Shown here: piece after piece, positions 26,973-35,429 of the stretch
How positions within the stretch are numbered: position 1 is the stretch's first letter
How the letters are laid out: each line of letters starts with the position of its first letter
Origin: Saccharicrinis sp963663905
GTDB taxonomy: Bacteria; Bacteroidota; Bacteroidia; Bacteroidales; Marinilabiliaceae
Assembly: GCA_963663905.2 (NCBI GenBank)
Contig: OY760657.1
Coordinates: 4,774,001-4,838,000, forward strand
Direction: 5' to 3'
Length of the DNA stretch: 64,000 nt
Notes under the pieces: generated by a model
Told to the model about the DNA's origin: nothing
Seen by the model: only the letters and a program-made list of their open reading frames with translations
The model's database searches: none
Program-made: the position numbers and the translations under genes

Positions 26973-28283
26973 TTATAATTGAGAAGTAGCTTTTTTATAT
27001 TTTATATATAAAGTAAAATAGTTCATCGCTGCATTATTATAATTCACGACAGCTTCAGTCATATTACTTTCATTCTGAGATAACTCCAAACTATTTAGTA
27101 ATCCATTATTAAATTTCACTAACGACTTTTCATAAATTCTATTAGAAATATCTTTTGAGTCTTGAGCATTTACAAATTGTTTACGTGCATTATCGAGATT
27201 GGCTTTGGCAATGATCAACTCCCTTTTCAAAGTTTGTTCAACCATTTGTTTCTCTACATTGAGTTTTTTAAGTTGAAGTTTCTTTTGTTTTAATTGAGCG
27301 GAACGCATTCCACTTGAAAATATTGGTACTGACAATGCAACTCCTAGCATAGAACCTTCCGTTTTAACAAGATCAGACCAGTTTTGACCAAAATAAGTAT
27401 AATCATAGTTTATAAAAGCACTCAATCTTGGCATAGCCAGAGCTCTCTGGTTCTTAATATCTAAACCTTTAATATCAATTTCTGTTTGAATGGTTTGATA
27501 ATCAATGTGCGTTTTTATATCATTATTAAATTCAGGACTCATTGGAATAATTGCAATTAAATCAACAATACCATCAGCTAGTTTTAGTGGTTTATCAATA
27601 TCATAACCCATTGCAAACTTTAAAATTGACATTGCTATTTCATATTGATTTTTTGATTCATCATACATTCTTTGAGATTCGTTTACCATCAATTTTACTT
27701 GATCAACATCAATATCTTCTCTAAATCCTTTTTCATAATAGGCTTGTATTTGCTTTAAAGTATTTTCGTTGGTTTCAAGATTAGATTTAAAATCATCAAT
27801 ATTTTGTTTGGCAACTAATGATAAAAAGTAAGCTTCTGCAACGGCCTCCTTTAACTCAATATTAGTTTTTTGTTCAACGTTCTCAGAGAGTTTTACATAC
27901 ACTTTACTTGCCTGAAGACCTACAAAATAAGAACCATCAAAAAGAAGCTGATCTACTCTACCTCCAATTGAATTATTGTATTTGGTACCAAAAACAGTTG
28001 TAATGGTGGTATCTCCAAACATAATTTGGTTTTCCTGAAGTTTTAAATTATTTGCAATAGAACCACTTGCATTAACCTGAGGTAAACCAATAGCTATGGT
28101 TTCATTTACTTTTTTCTTAGCAATTTCTATATCATGTCTGGCATTAATACTTTGATAGCCAAACTCAGTAGCATAAGCCATGGCCTGATTAAGAGTAACT
28201 TCAAGAGTATCACTTTGGGCTTTAGCACCGAACTGAAAGAACACAAGAATTATGAAAACAAAGAGATTTCTTTTTTTCTTCAT
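26973..28283 (-). CDS. TolC-family outer-membrane efflux protein
   Basis: This 436-residue protein has an Sec signal peptide ending near AKAQS (about residue 23-24), followed by the repeated alpha-helical OEP architecture: two long helical hairpins, each preceding beta strands, with family-type segments such as LNQAMAYATEFGYQSINARHD and VALSVPIFSSGMRSAQLKQ. It forms the outer-membrane channel of the efflux system. It is the first gene of the operon, so expression of all three proteins depends on the promoter region at 28284-28596. Confidence 0.92.
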   Translation of the reverse strand: MKKKRNLFVFIILVFFQFGAKAQSDTLEVTLNQAMAYATEFGYQSINARHDIEIAKKKVNETIAIGLPQVNASGSIANNLKLQENQIMFGDTTITTVFGTKYNNSIGGRVDQLLFDGSYFVGLQASKVYVKLSENVEQKTNIELKEAVAEAYFLSLVAKQNIDDFKSNLETNENTLKQIQAYYEKGFREDIDVDQVKLMVNESQRMYDESKNQYEIAMSILKFAMGYDIDKPLKLADGIVDLIAIIPMSPEFNNDIKTHIDYQTIQTEIDIKGLDIKNQRALAMPRLSAFINYDYTYFGQNWSDLVKTEGSMLGVALSVPIFSSGMRSAQLKQKKLQLKKLNVEKQMVEQTLKRELIIAKANLDNARKQFVNAQDSKDISNRIYEKSLVKFNNGLLNSLELSQNESNMTEAVVNYNNAAMNYFTLYIKYKKATSQL

Positions 28284-28596
28284 ATAGTTGTTGTTGATAG
28301 GTTTTTATTGTGAATGATATTAATAATTTACGTTCAATTTAGTCTGAGTTCAAAATTAACTTACAGATATACTTTCACATAACAAAAATCGGTTAATGAC
28401 TCCATTTAATCGGTAAATAAACAAACATAATAAGCATTGAGTCATTTTCATAAAATATACGGTTTAAATAATTTATAAATAGAAAACTAAAATAACATAG
28501 AAACTAATTTAATGTCAATAGTTTTGGTTCATTAAACCACATATAATATTTACTTTTGGATTACGTTTTAAACTTATAAACAATATATCTCTGTAA
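28284..28596. promoter_or_regulatory. Promoter/operator region between the efflux operon and the 28597 gene
   Basis: A minus-strand TAATTTTG (28351-28358) is the best -7 box for the efflux operon, and a plus-strand TACTTTTG (28551-28558) for the rightward gene, with a TTTG 24 bases upstream, longer than ideal. Between them AATCGGT occurs twice (28387-28393 and 28408-28414, 21 bases apart), and AATGACTC (28395-28402) is inverted at 28439-28446 (GAGTCATT). These could be operator sites for an unlinked regulator. No TetR- or MarR-type gene lies next to this operon. Confidence 0.4.
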
Positions 28597-29592
28597 ATGA
28601 CAAGAAAAATTTATAATAGCTGCTTGAATTGTTACAAAATCATTCTTTTATTCACTTTTATTATTGTTGTACCATTAAAACTTGAGTCACAACAAAAAAA
28701 CAGAAGAAATAAAGGTACAAGTAAAAGAGAAATCAGAAAACGTCAGGAAGAAGCGAATAAGAAAAGCGACTACAACAAATTCAATGAATTAATTCCAATG
28801 GGGAGCTCAGCTTCAATTGCAAGGAATGATTACATCTGGAGTTATGAGACAGCAAATACAGTTCCTCTGCGTGGAGGAGACATTAGCGTTTTTTCACCAA
28901 CAAGATTAAGTTACAGAAGAGGTCAGGAAATAGGCACATCTATTGGATCTGCAGCCTTTATTCCAATGATTTATTTCAAAAAAAGATGGAAGGAAGACAA
29001 AATATACATTGCCACAAGGCATCAGGTATATTCATTTTGGCCCGGATTACAAATTATGAAGAATAACAATTATTTTCAATTCATTCCGGAAAACTCAGAA
29101 GTACCTCAAGTTATTGCCATAAAAAACGAATTAATTGTTAGCAAACCATTTTTAAAAGAATTAAAATGTGGTGGAGTGAAACAACCATTTATAATAGCTA
29201 CTGCGGGCATTTCATATGATTATGGCATAAAAATTAAAGAAACAGATGTTAAGCTTATCGACTATAAATTTCTACGTTCAAGAAATGGCGTTATTTTAGG
29301 TGATGCTGGTTTTTTATCTGCAAGAATACAAGGAGATTTCTACTTAAATCAAAATTTATTCCTAACGGTGGCCGCACGTGGGCTGTTTGCAAATAAAGAC
29401 TATGGGAATTCTGTTGAGCAAAATTCTTTAATAAGATATAAAATCGCACCGAAATTCTCTTTAAGTGGAGGCTATTGGATGAATTTTGGAAAAGGTGATG
29501 GAACAATGATTGTCCCACTTGTTGACTTAACCTACCATTTCGGAACCAGAGAAATCAGAGAAAAAGGTTTATTTGGGAAAGGTAGAATGTAA
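28597..29592 (+). CDS. Hypothetical secreted or outer-membrane protein
   Basis: This 331-residue protein of unknown function has a hydrophobic N-terminal segment (about 14-30) consistent with a signal, followed by a strongly basic, Arg/Lys/Gln-rich linker (33-58) and then alternating polar/aromatic strands that look beta-rich. The last 70 residues (for example LFLTVAARGLFANKDYG and FSLSGGYWMNFGKG) resemble strands of a small outer-membrane barrel. The chain ends in a basic tail, GLFGKGRM, rather than a terminal aromatic, which weakens the barrel call. It appears to be a single-gene unit behind a TACTTTTG box. No family is recognised. Confidence 0.6.
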   Translation: MTRKIYNSCLNCYKIILLFTFIIVVPLKLESQQKNRRNKGTSKREIRKRQEEANKKSDYNKFNELIPMGSSASIARNDYIWSYETANTVPLRGGDISVFSPTRLSYRRGQEIGTSIGSAAFIPMIYFKKRWKEDKIYIATRHQVYSFWPGLQIMKNNNYFQFIPENSEVPQVIAIKNELIVSKPFLKELKCGGVKQPFIIATAGISYDYGIKIKETDVKLIDYKFLRSRNGVILGDAGFLSARIQGDFYLNQNLFLTVAARGLFANKDYGNSVEQNSLIRYKIAPKFSLSGGYWMNFGKGDGTMIVPLVDLTYHFGTREIREKGLFGKGRM

Positions 29593-29928
29593 AATCTACT
29601 ATTCCCAATGCGTGAAACAAAATTATAATGTAAAAAATAACACAATAAAGACTAATAAGACAACCTGTAGAATCAAAAATCGAACAGGTATCTCAATTTT
29701 TTTTATGCAGCTAACAAGAGACAGGATTTTTGTTTTCATAAAAATATATTTTGGTTATTAGTTACTCTTGCTTTGACTCAAAAAATCCATAAAGGTTGCT
29801 TTTATAACGAAAAAAAAATTAAAATATTTTATTTATAGGATATTAATTAAATGACCATCAAAAAAAAGAACACAAACTCTTTTTTTATACTTTCTTATTT
29901 GCTTAATTTGTACTAACATTCATTTTAA
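29593..29928. other. Non-coding stretch upstream of the metY leader
   Basis: About 336 AT-rich bases between the hypothetical gene and the leader peptide. No convincing gene or hairpin terminator is visible. The promoter of the metY transcript should lie here; CTTAATTTG at about 29902-29910 is the closest match to a -7 box, but its spacing is imperfect. Confidence 0.35.
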
Positions 29929-30042
29929 ATGAAAAACAATAACAGCATATTATCTTTCCTTTTGAACAACGTTGTTGTTACCTCCAATAATTTTTTTGGT
30001 TATACAGGTATGATGTGTCGCATGATGATGATGACATTCTAG
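29929..30042 (+). CDS. Methionine-rich leader peptide upstream of metY (candidate attenuator)
   Basis: A 37-codon frame runs from ATG at 29929 to TAG at 30040-30042. It begins MKNNN and ends GYTG then MMCRMMMMTF: six of the nine residues from position 28 to 36 are Met, with one Cys. Such clustering is very unlikely in non-coding DNA and mirrors known amino-acid leader peptides, in which ribosome stalling at scarce charged tRNA reports on amino-acid supply. The controlled gene 108 bases downstream, metY, makes homocysteine for Met synthesis. Directly after the stop is a perfect 11-bp hairpin. A role as a Met- (or Met/Cys-) sensing leader is therefore a strong inference, unproven. I see no homologous annotated gene. 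Confidence 0.7.
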   Translation: MKNNNSILSFLLNNVVVTSNNFFGYTGMMCRMMMMTF

Positions 30043-30048
30043 TCTCAA

Positions 30049-30098
30049 GGCGCATTATATCAGGATAATTTCATTACATAAACCTACTATAATGCGCC
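30049..30098 (+). promoter_or_regulatory. Long-loop hairpin between leader peptide and metY
   Basis: GGCGCATTATA (30049-30059) pairs perfectly with TATAATGCGCC (30088-30098) around a 28-base loop. The stem starts six bases after the leader-peptide stop, where a translating ribosome would cover its 5' arm. There is no T-tract, so this may act on translation initiation or as part of a rearranging structure rather than as an intrinsic terminator. Confidence 0.6.
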
Positions 30099-30149
30099 AG
30101 GCATTGTAAAGGAAAGAAGTATAGATTATTCAACTAAAATTATTATACC

Positions 30150-31448
30150 ATGTCAGATTTAAAATTTGAAACACTCCAGTTACACGCTGGACAACAGATT
30201 GACTCAGATACCAATTCAAGAGCTGTACCTATTTACCAAACTTCATCATATGTATTTAATGATGCTGATCATGCTGCTAATTTATTTGGATTAAAGCAAT
30301 TCGGTAATATTTATACCCGCATTCAAAATCCAACTACAGATGTTTTTGAAAAACGTATTGCAGCTCTAGAAGGTGGAGCAGCAGCTTTAGCTGTTTCTTC
30401 GGGACAGGCGGCTCAGTTTATAGCTATTAATAACATACTTCAGGCTGGTGATAATTTTGTTTCAACATCTTATTTATATGGTGGTACTTATAACCAGTTT
30501 AAAGTTCAATTTAAACGATTAGGGATTGATGTAAAATTTGTGGAAGGAGATAATCCTGCTGATTTTGAGACTAAAATAGATGAGAATACAAAAGCTATTT
30601 ATTTAGAAACTATCGGAAACCCTCGTTTTAATATTCCTGATTTTGAAAAAATTGCTGCAATTGCCAAGAAACATGATATTCCTTTAATCGTTGACAATAC
30701 TTTTGGTGCTGGAGGTTATTTATTCCGTCCATTAGAACATGGTGCTAATGTAGTTGTTGAGTCTGCAACAAAATGGATTGGTGGTCATGGAACTTCTATA
30801 GGTGGAGTTATTGTAGATGGAGGAAATTTTAACTGGGGCAACGGTAAATTCCCTTCTATCTCAGAACCTAGTGAAAGTTATCACGGATTGAATTTTTGGG
30901 AGGTATTCGGTGAAGGCGGTCCATTTGGAAACATTGCTTTTGCAATCAGATGTAGAGTAGAAGGTCTTCGTGACTTTGGTCCGGCATTAAGCCCATTTAA
31001 TTCATTTTTATTACTTCAGGGTCTTGAAACATTATCATTAAGAGTTGATAGAACTGTTGAAAATACTTTAAAGGTAGCTCAATGGTTAGAGCAACATCCT
31101 GAAGTAGAATATGTAAATTATCCAGGATTAGAAAGTTCACCTTATAATACCTTGGCTAAAAAATATCTGAAAAAAGGATTTGGTGGTGTTCTTACCTTCA
31201 AAATTAAAGGTGGAAATGAACGAGCTGACAAATTCATAGGAAGTCTTGATTTAATAAGTCACCTGGCAAATATAGGTGATGCTAAAACTCTGATTATTCA
31301 CCCAAGCACAACTACTCATGAACAATTAAGCGTTGAAGAACAAAAAGCATCTGGAGTAGAACCTGGCTTATTAAGACTATCTGTTGGAATAGAACATATT
31401 GATGATATTAAAGCTGACCTTACTCAAGGTTTTAGTAAATCAAAATAG
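30150..31448 (+). CDS. metY: O-acetylhomoserine sulfhydrylase (aminocarboxypropyltransferase)
   Basis: This 432-residue PLP enzyme of the Cys/Met-metabolism family uses O-acetyl-L-homoserine and sulfide to make homocysteine. The start FETLQLHAGQ, the YTRIQNPTTD block, the SSGQAAQF segment and the PLP-lysine region ESATKWIGGHGTSIGG all match MetY. The length (about 430) and the insertion after the lysine separate it from the shorter MetB/MetC enzymes. It is preceded by a Met-rich leader peptide and hairpin and followed by a terminator, then by hom, which provides homoserine for the same pathway. Confidence 0.95.
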   Translation: MSDLKFETLQLHAGQQIDSDTNSRAVPIYQTSSYVFNDADHAANLFGLKQFGNIYTRIQNPTTDVFEKRIAALEGGAAALAVSSGQAAQFIAINNILQAGDNFVSTSYLYGGTYNQFKVQFKRLGIDVKFVEGDNPADFETKIDENTKAIYLETIGNPRFNIPDFEKIAAIAKKHDIPLIVDNTFGAGGYLFRPLEHGANVVVESATKWIGGHGTSIGGVIVDGGNFNWGNGKFPSISEPSESYHGLNFWEVFGEGGPFGNIAFAIRCRVEGLRDFGPALSPFNSFLLLQGLETLSLRVDRTVENTLKVAQWLEQHPEVEYVNYPGLESSPYNTLAKKYLKKGFGGVLTFKIKGGNERADKFIGSLDLISHLANIGDAKTLIIHPSTTTHEQLSVEEQKASGVEPGLLRLSVGIEHIDDIKADLTQGFSKSK

Positions 31449-31458
31449 ATATTTTTGC

Positions 31459-31493
31459 AATCCTGTTTCATTCGTAATGAAACAGGATTTTCA
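31459..31493 (+). terminator. Hairpin terminator between metY and hom
   Basis: A perfect 14-bp stem AATCCTGTTTCATT (31459-31472) with AATGAAACAGGATT (31476-31489) around a CGT loop runs into TTTCATT. The T-tract is short, so partial read-through into hom, which starts 24 bases later without space for its own full promoter, is likely. Confidence 0.75.
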
Positions 31494-31516
31494 TTACCTG
31501 ACAAGCAATCAACAAA

Positions 31517-32716
31517 ATGGTTAAAAAGAAATTAAAAATAGGTTTAATAGGATTTGGTGTTGTTGGACAAGGATTATATGATGTACTTCAGAAAAGTCCT
31601 GCTTTGGATGCTGAAATATTAAGCATTTGTGTTAAAAATAAAAAAGAACGTAGTCTTCCTGAATCACTATTTTGCTATTCCCCTGATGAAATCATAAATA
31701 ATGAAGATATTAATCTTGTAGTTGAGTTAATATCTGATGCAGATGAAGCATATCATATAGTAAAAAAATCTTTGATTAAGGGCAAGAATGTTGTTTCTGC
31801 CAATAAGAAAATGATTGCTGAAAATTTAGCAGAGCTGATTTCTTTACAAAAAGAGCACAATGTTTCCTTACTTTATGAAGCATCTGCATGCGGTAGTATT
31901 CCTGTCATCAGAAACCTTGAAGAATATTACGACAACGACTTACTCCTTTCTGTAACCGGAATATTAAATGGATCATCAAACTACATTCTTTCTAAGATAT
32001 TTGATCACAATAACGATTATAATACAGCCCTAAAAGAAGCCCAGGATTTAGGCTTTGCTGAAGCTGATCCTACTTTTGACGTTGATGGATTCGACTCATT
32101 ATTTAAGTTAGTTATTCTAACCGCACACAGCTTTGGTACTATTGTAGATCCTAAAGATGTTTTACATTATGGTATATCAAATATTTCAGACTTTGATATT
32201 CGTTATGCAAAAGAAAAGGATTACAAAATAAAACTTGTTGGACAAGTTGAAAAGCTTGAGAAAAACAAAATTTCGTTATTCGTATTACCTCGCCTGGTAA
32301 AGCGTGATAAATACATATACAATGTTGAAGATGAATTTAACGGAGTTGTTATTAAAGGATTAGCTTACGACAAGCAGTTTATGTTTGGTAAAGGCGCAGG
32401 CGGGCATCCAACAGGATCTGCTGTTCTATCTGATATTACAGCCATTGCTCACGATTACAGATATGAATACAAAAAGAGGAACTATTACAGTTCATTTAAA
32501 TATGAGAAAGATGTAATTATTGAAATTTATCTTCGCTATAAAAATGAAGAAGATCTTAAGAAATTTAAGTTTGATTCTATTTCTGAAGAATACAATGGGC
32601 CTGAGTGTAACTATAAGATTGGCCTGATAAAAATTCAGGATCTGATGGCTATCAAAGATGAGTTAAGAAGTATGGATATCTTTATTGCTGTTACCAGAAA
32701 GACTTTGAACTATTAA
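31517..32716 (+). CDS. hom: Homoserine dehydrogenase
   Basis: This 399-residue protein is a monofunctional homoserine dehydrogenase. It has an N-terminal NAD(P)-binding Rossmann motif GLIGFGVVGQGL, the VSANKKMIAE stretch, the catalytic-domain hallmark GILNGSSNYILSK, and EAQDLGFAEADPTFDVDGFDS carrying the conserved acidic substrate-binding residues. It reduces aspartate semialdehyde to homoserine, feeding threonine and methionine synthesis. There is no aspartokinase fusion. The C-terminal 80 residues may form a small regulatory domain, but I cannot assign an ACT domain with confidence. It lies 68 bases after metY, across a terminator. Confidence 0.93.
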   Translation: MVKKKLKIGLIGFGVVGQGLYDVLQKSPALDAEILSICVKNKKERSLPESLFCYSPDEIINNEDINLVVELISDADEAYHIVKKSLIKGKNVVSANKKMIAENLAELISLQKEHNVSLLYEASACGSIPVIRNLEEYYDNDLLLSVTGILNGSSNYILSKIFDHNNDYNTALKEAQDLGFAEADPTFDVDGFDSLFKLVILTAHSFGTIVDPKDVLHYGISNISDFDIRYAKEKDYKIKLVGQVEKLEKNKISLFVLPRLVKRDKYIYNVEDEFNGVVIKGLAYDKQFMFGKGAGGHPTGSAVLSDITAIAHDYRYEYKKRNYYSSFKYEKDVIIEIYLRYKNEEDLKKFKFDSISEEYNGPECNYKIGLIKIQDLMAIKDELRSMDIFIAVTRKTLNY

Positions 32717-32721
32717 CAAAC

Positions 32722-32752
32722 AAAAAAAGCTGCATCATGTGCAGCTTTTTTG
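32722..32752. terminator. Bidirectional terminator between hom and gnd
   Basis: A perfect 12-bp stem, AAAAAAGCTGCA (32723-32734) with TGCAGCTTTTTT (32740-32751), loop TCATG, has A-tracts on one side and T-tracts on the other. It can stop hom (rightward) and gnd (leftward), which converge here. Confidence 0.93.
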
Positions 32753-32769
32753 TTATTATATCATATTGA

Positions 32770-34221
32770 TTATACATCATAAGTTGTAGAAGCTGTATCA
32801 CCTCCTCTTCCAGTCCAATTGGTATGAAAAAACTCACCTCTTGGCTTATCAACTCTTTCATAAGTATGAGCTCCAAAATAATCTCTTTGAGCTTGCAGCA
32901 AATTAGCAGGAAGTTTTTCTGTTCTATATCCGTCAAAATAACTTAATGCACTTGAAAATGTAGGAACAGGAATTCCACTTAAAGTTGCATGAGCTACAAC
33001 CTGACGCCAGCCCTCAACAGCTTGATTAATTTTTTCTTTAAAATACGGATCCAACAATAAATTAGACAACTCAGGATTGTTATCAAATGCTTCCTTAATC
33101 TTTCCTAAGAACACAGATCTGATAATACATCCACCTCTCCACATTAGGGCAATTCCTCCATAATTAAGATCCCAGCTATTCTCTTTTGCAGCTTCACGCA
33201 TCAAAACATATCCCTGAGCGTAAGAGACAATTTTAGAGGCAAACAATGCATCTTTAATATACTTAACAAACTGCTTTTTATCACCGTCATATTTTTTAAT
33301 TGGCGACCCTAAAACTTTTGAAGCTTCAACTCGCTCTTCCTTCTGAGAAGAAAGACACCGAGCAAATACTGATTCTCCAATAAGAGTCAATGGCACTCCT
33401 AGATCAAGAGCTGTAATTCCTGTCCATTTACCAGTACCTTTTTGCCCGGCTGCATCAAGAATACTCTCTACCAGTGGTTGACCATCTTCTTTATAAGCCA
33501 TAATATCACGAGTAATTTCAATCAGATAACTATCTAAATCACCTGTATTCCACTCATTAAATATGTCATGCATTTCATCATGCGATAATCCAAGATAGTC
33601 TTTCATAATATGATAAGCTTCAGTGATTAACTGCATATCACCATATTCAATTCCATTATGAACCATCTTCACAAAATGACCGGCACCATCTTGTCCTACC
33701 CAATCACAGCAAGGAACATCATTCTCAACTTTTGCACTAATATTTTGGAAAATATCTTTAATAAAAGGCCATGCTTTTTCTGAACCACCAGGCATTAATG
33801 AAGGTCCTTTTAATGCTCCTTCTTCACCTCCGGAAACACCCGAACCCACATAAAGAAATCCTTTTTCTTCAACATATTTTGTTCTTCTGATGGTATCAGG
33901 ATAATGAGAGTTTCCTCCATCAATAATGATATCACCTTCTTCTAAATAAGGGATAACCTGATCAATAAGAGCATCAACAGCAGCTCCTGCCTTCACAAGC
34001 ATCATTACTTTTCGGGGTTTCTCAAGTGAATCTACAAGTTCTTCGATAGAATGAGCTCCAATAAAATTTTTACCTGCTCCTCTTCCATTAACAAACTTAT
34101 CTACTTTTTCTGTGGTTCTATTATAAACAGCTACAGTGTAGCCCTTACTTTCCATATTTAAAACAAGGTTTTCACCCATTACAGCTAAACCTATTAAACC
34201 TATATTTGCTTTTTTGCTCAT
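32770..34221 (-). CDS. gnd: 6-phosphogluconate dehydrogenase, decarboxylating
   Basis: This 483-residue enzyme oxidises 6-phosphogluconate to ribulose 5-phosphate with NADP, releasing CO2. Motifs in order: Rossmann GLIGLAVMGENLVLN, MLVKAGAAVDALI, GGNSHYPDT, the catalytic GSGVSGGEEGAL segment, HNGIEYGDMQLI with its conserved Lys/His region, and the C-terminal RAQRDYFGAHTYER tail. Length is normal for the long bacterial type. zwf and pgl, commonly adjacent in this phylum, are not in the window. A weak -7 box (TACCTTTA on the minus strand at 34267-34274) lies upstream. Confidence 0.96.
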   Translation of the reverse strand: MSKKANIGLIGLAVMGENLVLNMESKGYTVAVYNRTTEKVDKFVNGRGAGKNFIGAHSIEELVDSLEKPRKVMMLVKAGAAVDALIDQVIPYLEEGDIIIDGGNSHYPDTIRRTKYVEEKGFLYVGSGVSGGEEGALKGPSLMPGGSEKAWPFIKDIFQNISAKVENDVPCCDWVGQDGAGHFVKMVHNGIEYGDMQLITEAYHIMKDYLGLSHDEMHDIFNEWNTGDLDSYLIEITRDIMAYKEDGQPLVESILDAAGQKGTGKWTGITALDLGVPLTLIGESVFARCLSSQKEERVEASKVLGSPIKKYDGDKKQFVKYIKDALFASKIVSYAQGYVLMREAAKENSWDLNYGGIALMWRGGCIIRSVFLGKIKEAFDNNPELSNLLLDPYFKEKINQAVEGWRQVVAHATLSGIPVPTFSSALSYFDGYRTEKLPANLLQAQRDYFGAHTYERVDKPRGEFFHTNWTGRGGDTASTTYDV

Positions 34222-34266
34222 TTTGTATTCTATTATAAATCTTCTACCTATATCATTTTAAAGAGA

Positions 34267-34274
34267 TAAAGGTA
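34267..34274 (-). promoter_or_regulatory. Candidate -7 box for gnd
   Basis: The minus strand reads TACCTTTA, one base from TAnnTTTG. A start near 34260 would give a leader of about 40 bases. Weak evidence. Confidence 0.3.
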
Positions 34275-34292
34275 TGATAAACTATTTTCTAA

Positions 34293-35429
34293 TTAGATTA
34301 TTGGAACAGTATTAAAACCGATTTTGTTCAACGAATCCACTAAAAATTGTGAACTATTTTTTAAATGTATTGAATATGCACTAAATTCTCTTCGCATTGG
34401 ATATGAACCTCTTTGCTTCTCAAATTCTTCAGGATTTTCCCTAAGCCTCAAATCATCTTCCAAAATATCATATGTATGAAGTATTGATTCTACAAAGATT
34501 TGTTGTTCACCTTTTTCGGCACAATCAAACTCAATTACTGGATTTTGAGGTAGTGGTAATTCTGTTGGATACCAATTCATTAAAGGTAAATCAAACTTTT
34601 TACTTATAGCTTGTACACTCATCGAAGTACCATTTGCTTTACCATCCACTGAATAACCTGCAATATGAGGAGTTACTATGATAGCTTTTTCTAATAATTC
34701 CAGATTTATACCGGGTTCGTTTTCCCAAACATCTAAAACAGCTTCTCCAATCTCACCATCTTTAATAACATCCAATAATGCATTATTATCAATCACTTCC
34801 CCTCTTGATGAATTAATGATTACAACTTCGTTTTTACATGCCTTAAAGAAATTCTCATCCCCTAAATGAAAAGTTTTAAACACACCGGAATGTTGCAATG
34901 GAACATGGAAAGTAATAATATCGGCCTCTTTTTGAATAACTTCTATATCAACGAAAATATCAGAACCTTCTCTTTCTTCTCTTGGAGGATCATTTAATAA
35001 AATCCGCATTCCTAAAGCCTCTGCCAGATCTTTTACTTTAGATCCAACATTTCCAACTCCTATTATACCAATCGTCTTATCCTTAAACTGAAAATTCTTT
35101 TTACTTGCCAAGGTAGCCAAAACTGAGGCTATATATTGCTTAACAGAACCTGAATTACACCCAGGAGCATTTGTCCATTCAATACCATTTTCTTCACAAT
35201 AATTGGTATCTATATGATCAAAACCAATGGTAGCAGTTGCAATCATTTTCACATTACTGCCGTCCAGTAAATCTATATTACACTTGGTTCTTGTACGGGT
35301 AACCAAGGCATCAGCATATGACACTATATCTTTGGTTGTTTTCGATCCTGCCACATACGAAACCTCCGCATAAGGCTCCAATACACCTTTTAAAAAAGGA
35401 ATTTTATCATCTGCAATTATCTTAAGCAT
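34293..35429 (-). CDS. pdxB: Erythronate-4-phosphate dehydrogenase
   Basis: This 378-residue D-2-hydroxyacid dehydrogenase has the PdxB-specific C-terminal dimerisation extension (about 285-378). It oxidises 4-phosphoerythronate in the DXP-dependent pathway to pyridoxal 5'-phosphate. Recognisable features: an N-terminal KIIADDKIPF start, TIGFDHIDT, the NAD-binding GIIGVGNVGSKV, the substrate-site NSSRGEVIDNN and the catalytic TPHIAGYSVDGK with His. It directly abuts the upstream acyl-CoA synthetase gene (stop and start adjacent), so the two are cotranscribed, although their functions are not obviously linked. Confidence 0.94.
   Translation of the reverse strand: MLKIIADDKIPFLKGVLEPYAEVSYVAGSKTTKDIVSYADALVTRTRTKCNIDLLDGSNVKMIATATIGFDHIDTNYCEENGIEWTNAPGCNSGSVKQYIASVLATLASKKNFQFKDKTIGIIGVGNVGSKVKDLAEALGMRILLNDPPREEREGSDIFVDIEVIQKEADIITFHVPLQHSGVFKTFHLGDENFFKACKNEVVIINSSRGEVIDNNALLDVIKDGEIGEAVLDVWENEPGINLELLEKAIIVTPHIAGYSVDGKANGTSMSVQAISKKFDLPLMNWYPTELPLPQNPVIEFDCAEKGEQQIFVESILHTYDILEDDLRLRENPEEFEKQRGSYPMRREFSAYSIHLKNSSQFLVDSLNKIGFNTVPII

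Noticed and set aside
29573..29761. Short frame after the hypothetical gene
   Set aside because: Begins inside the previous gene's end, has no signal or domain and lies in AT-rich sequence.
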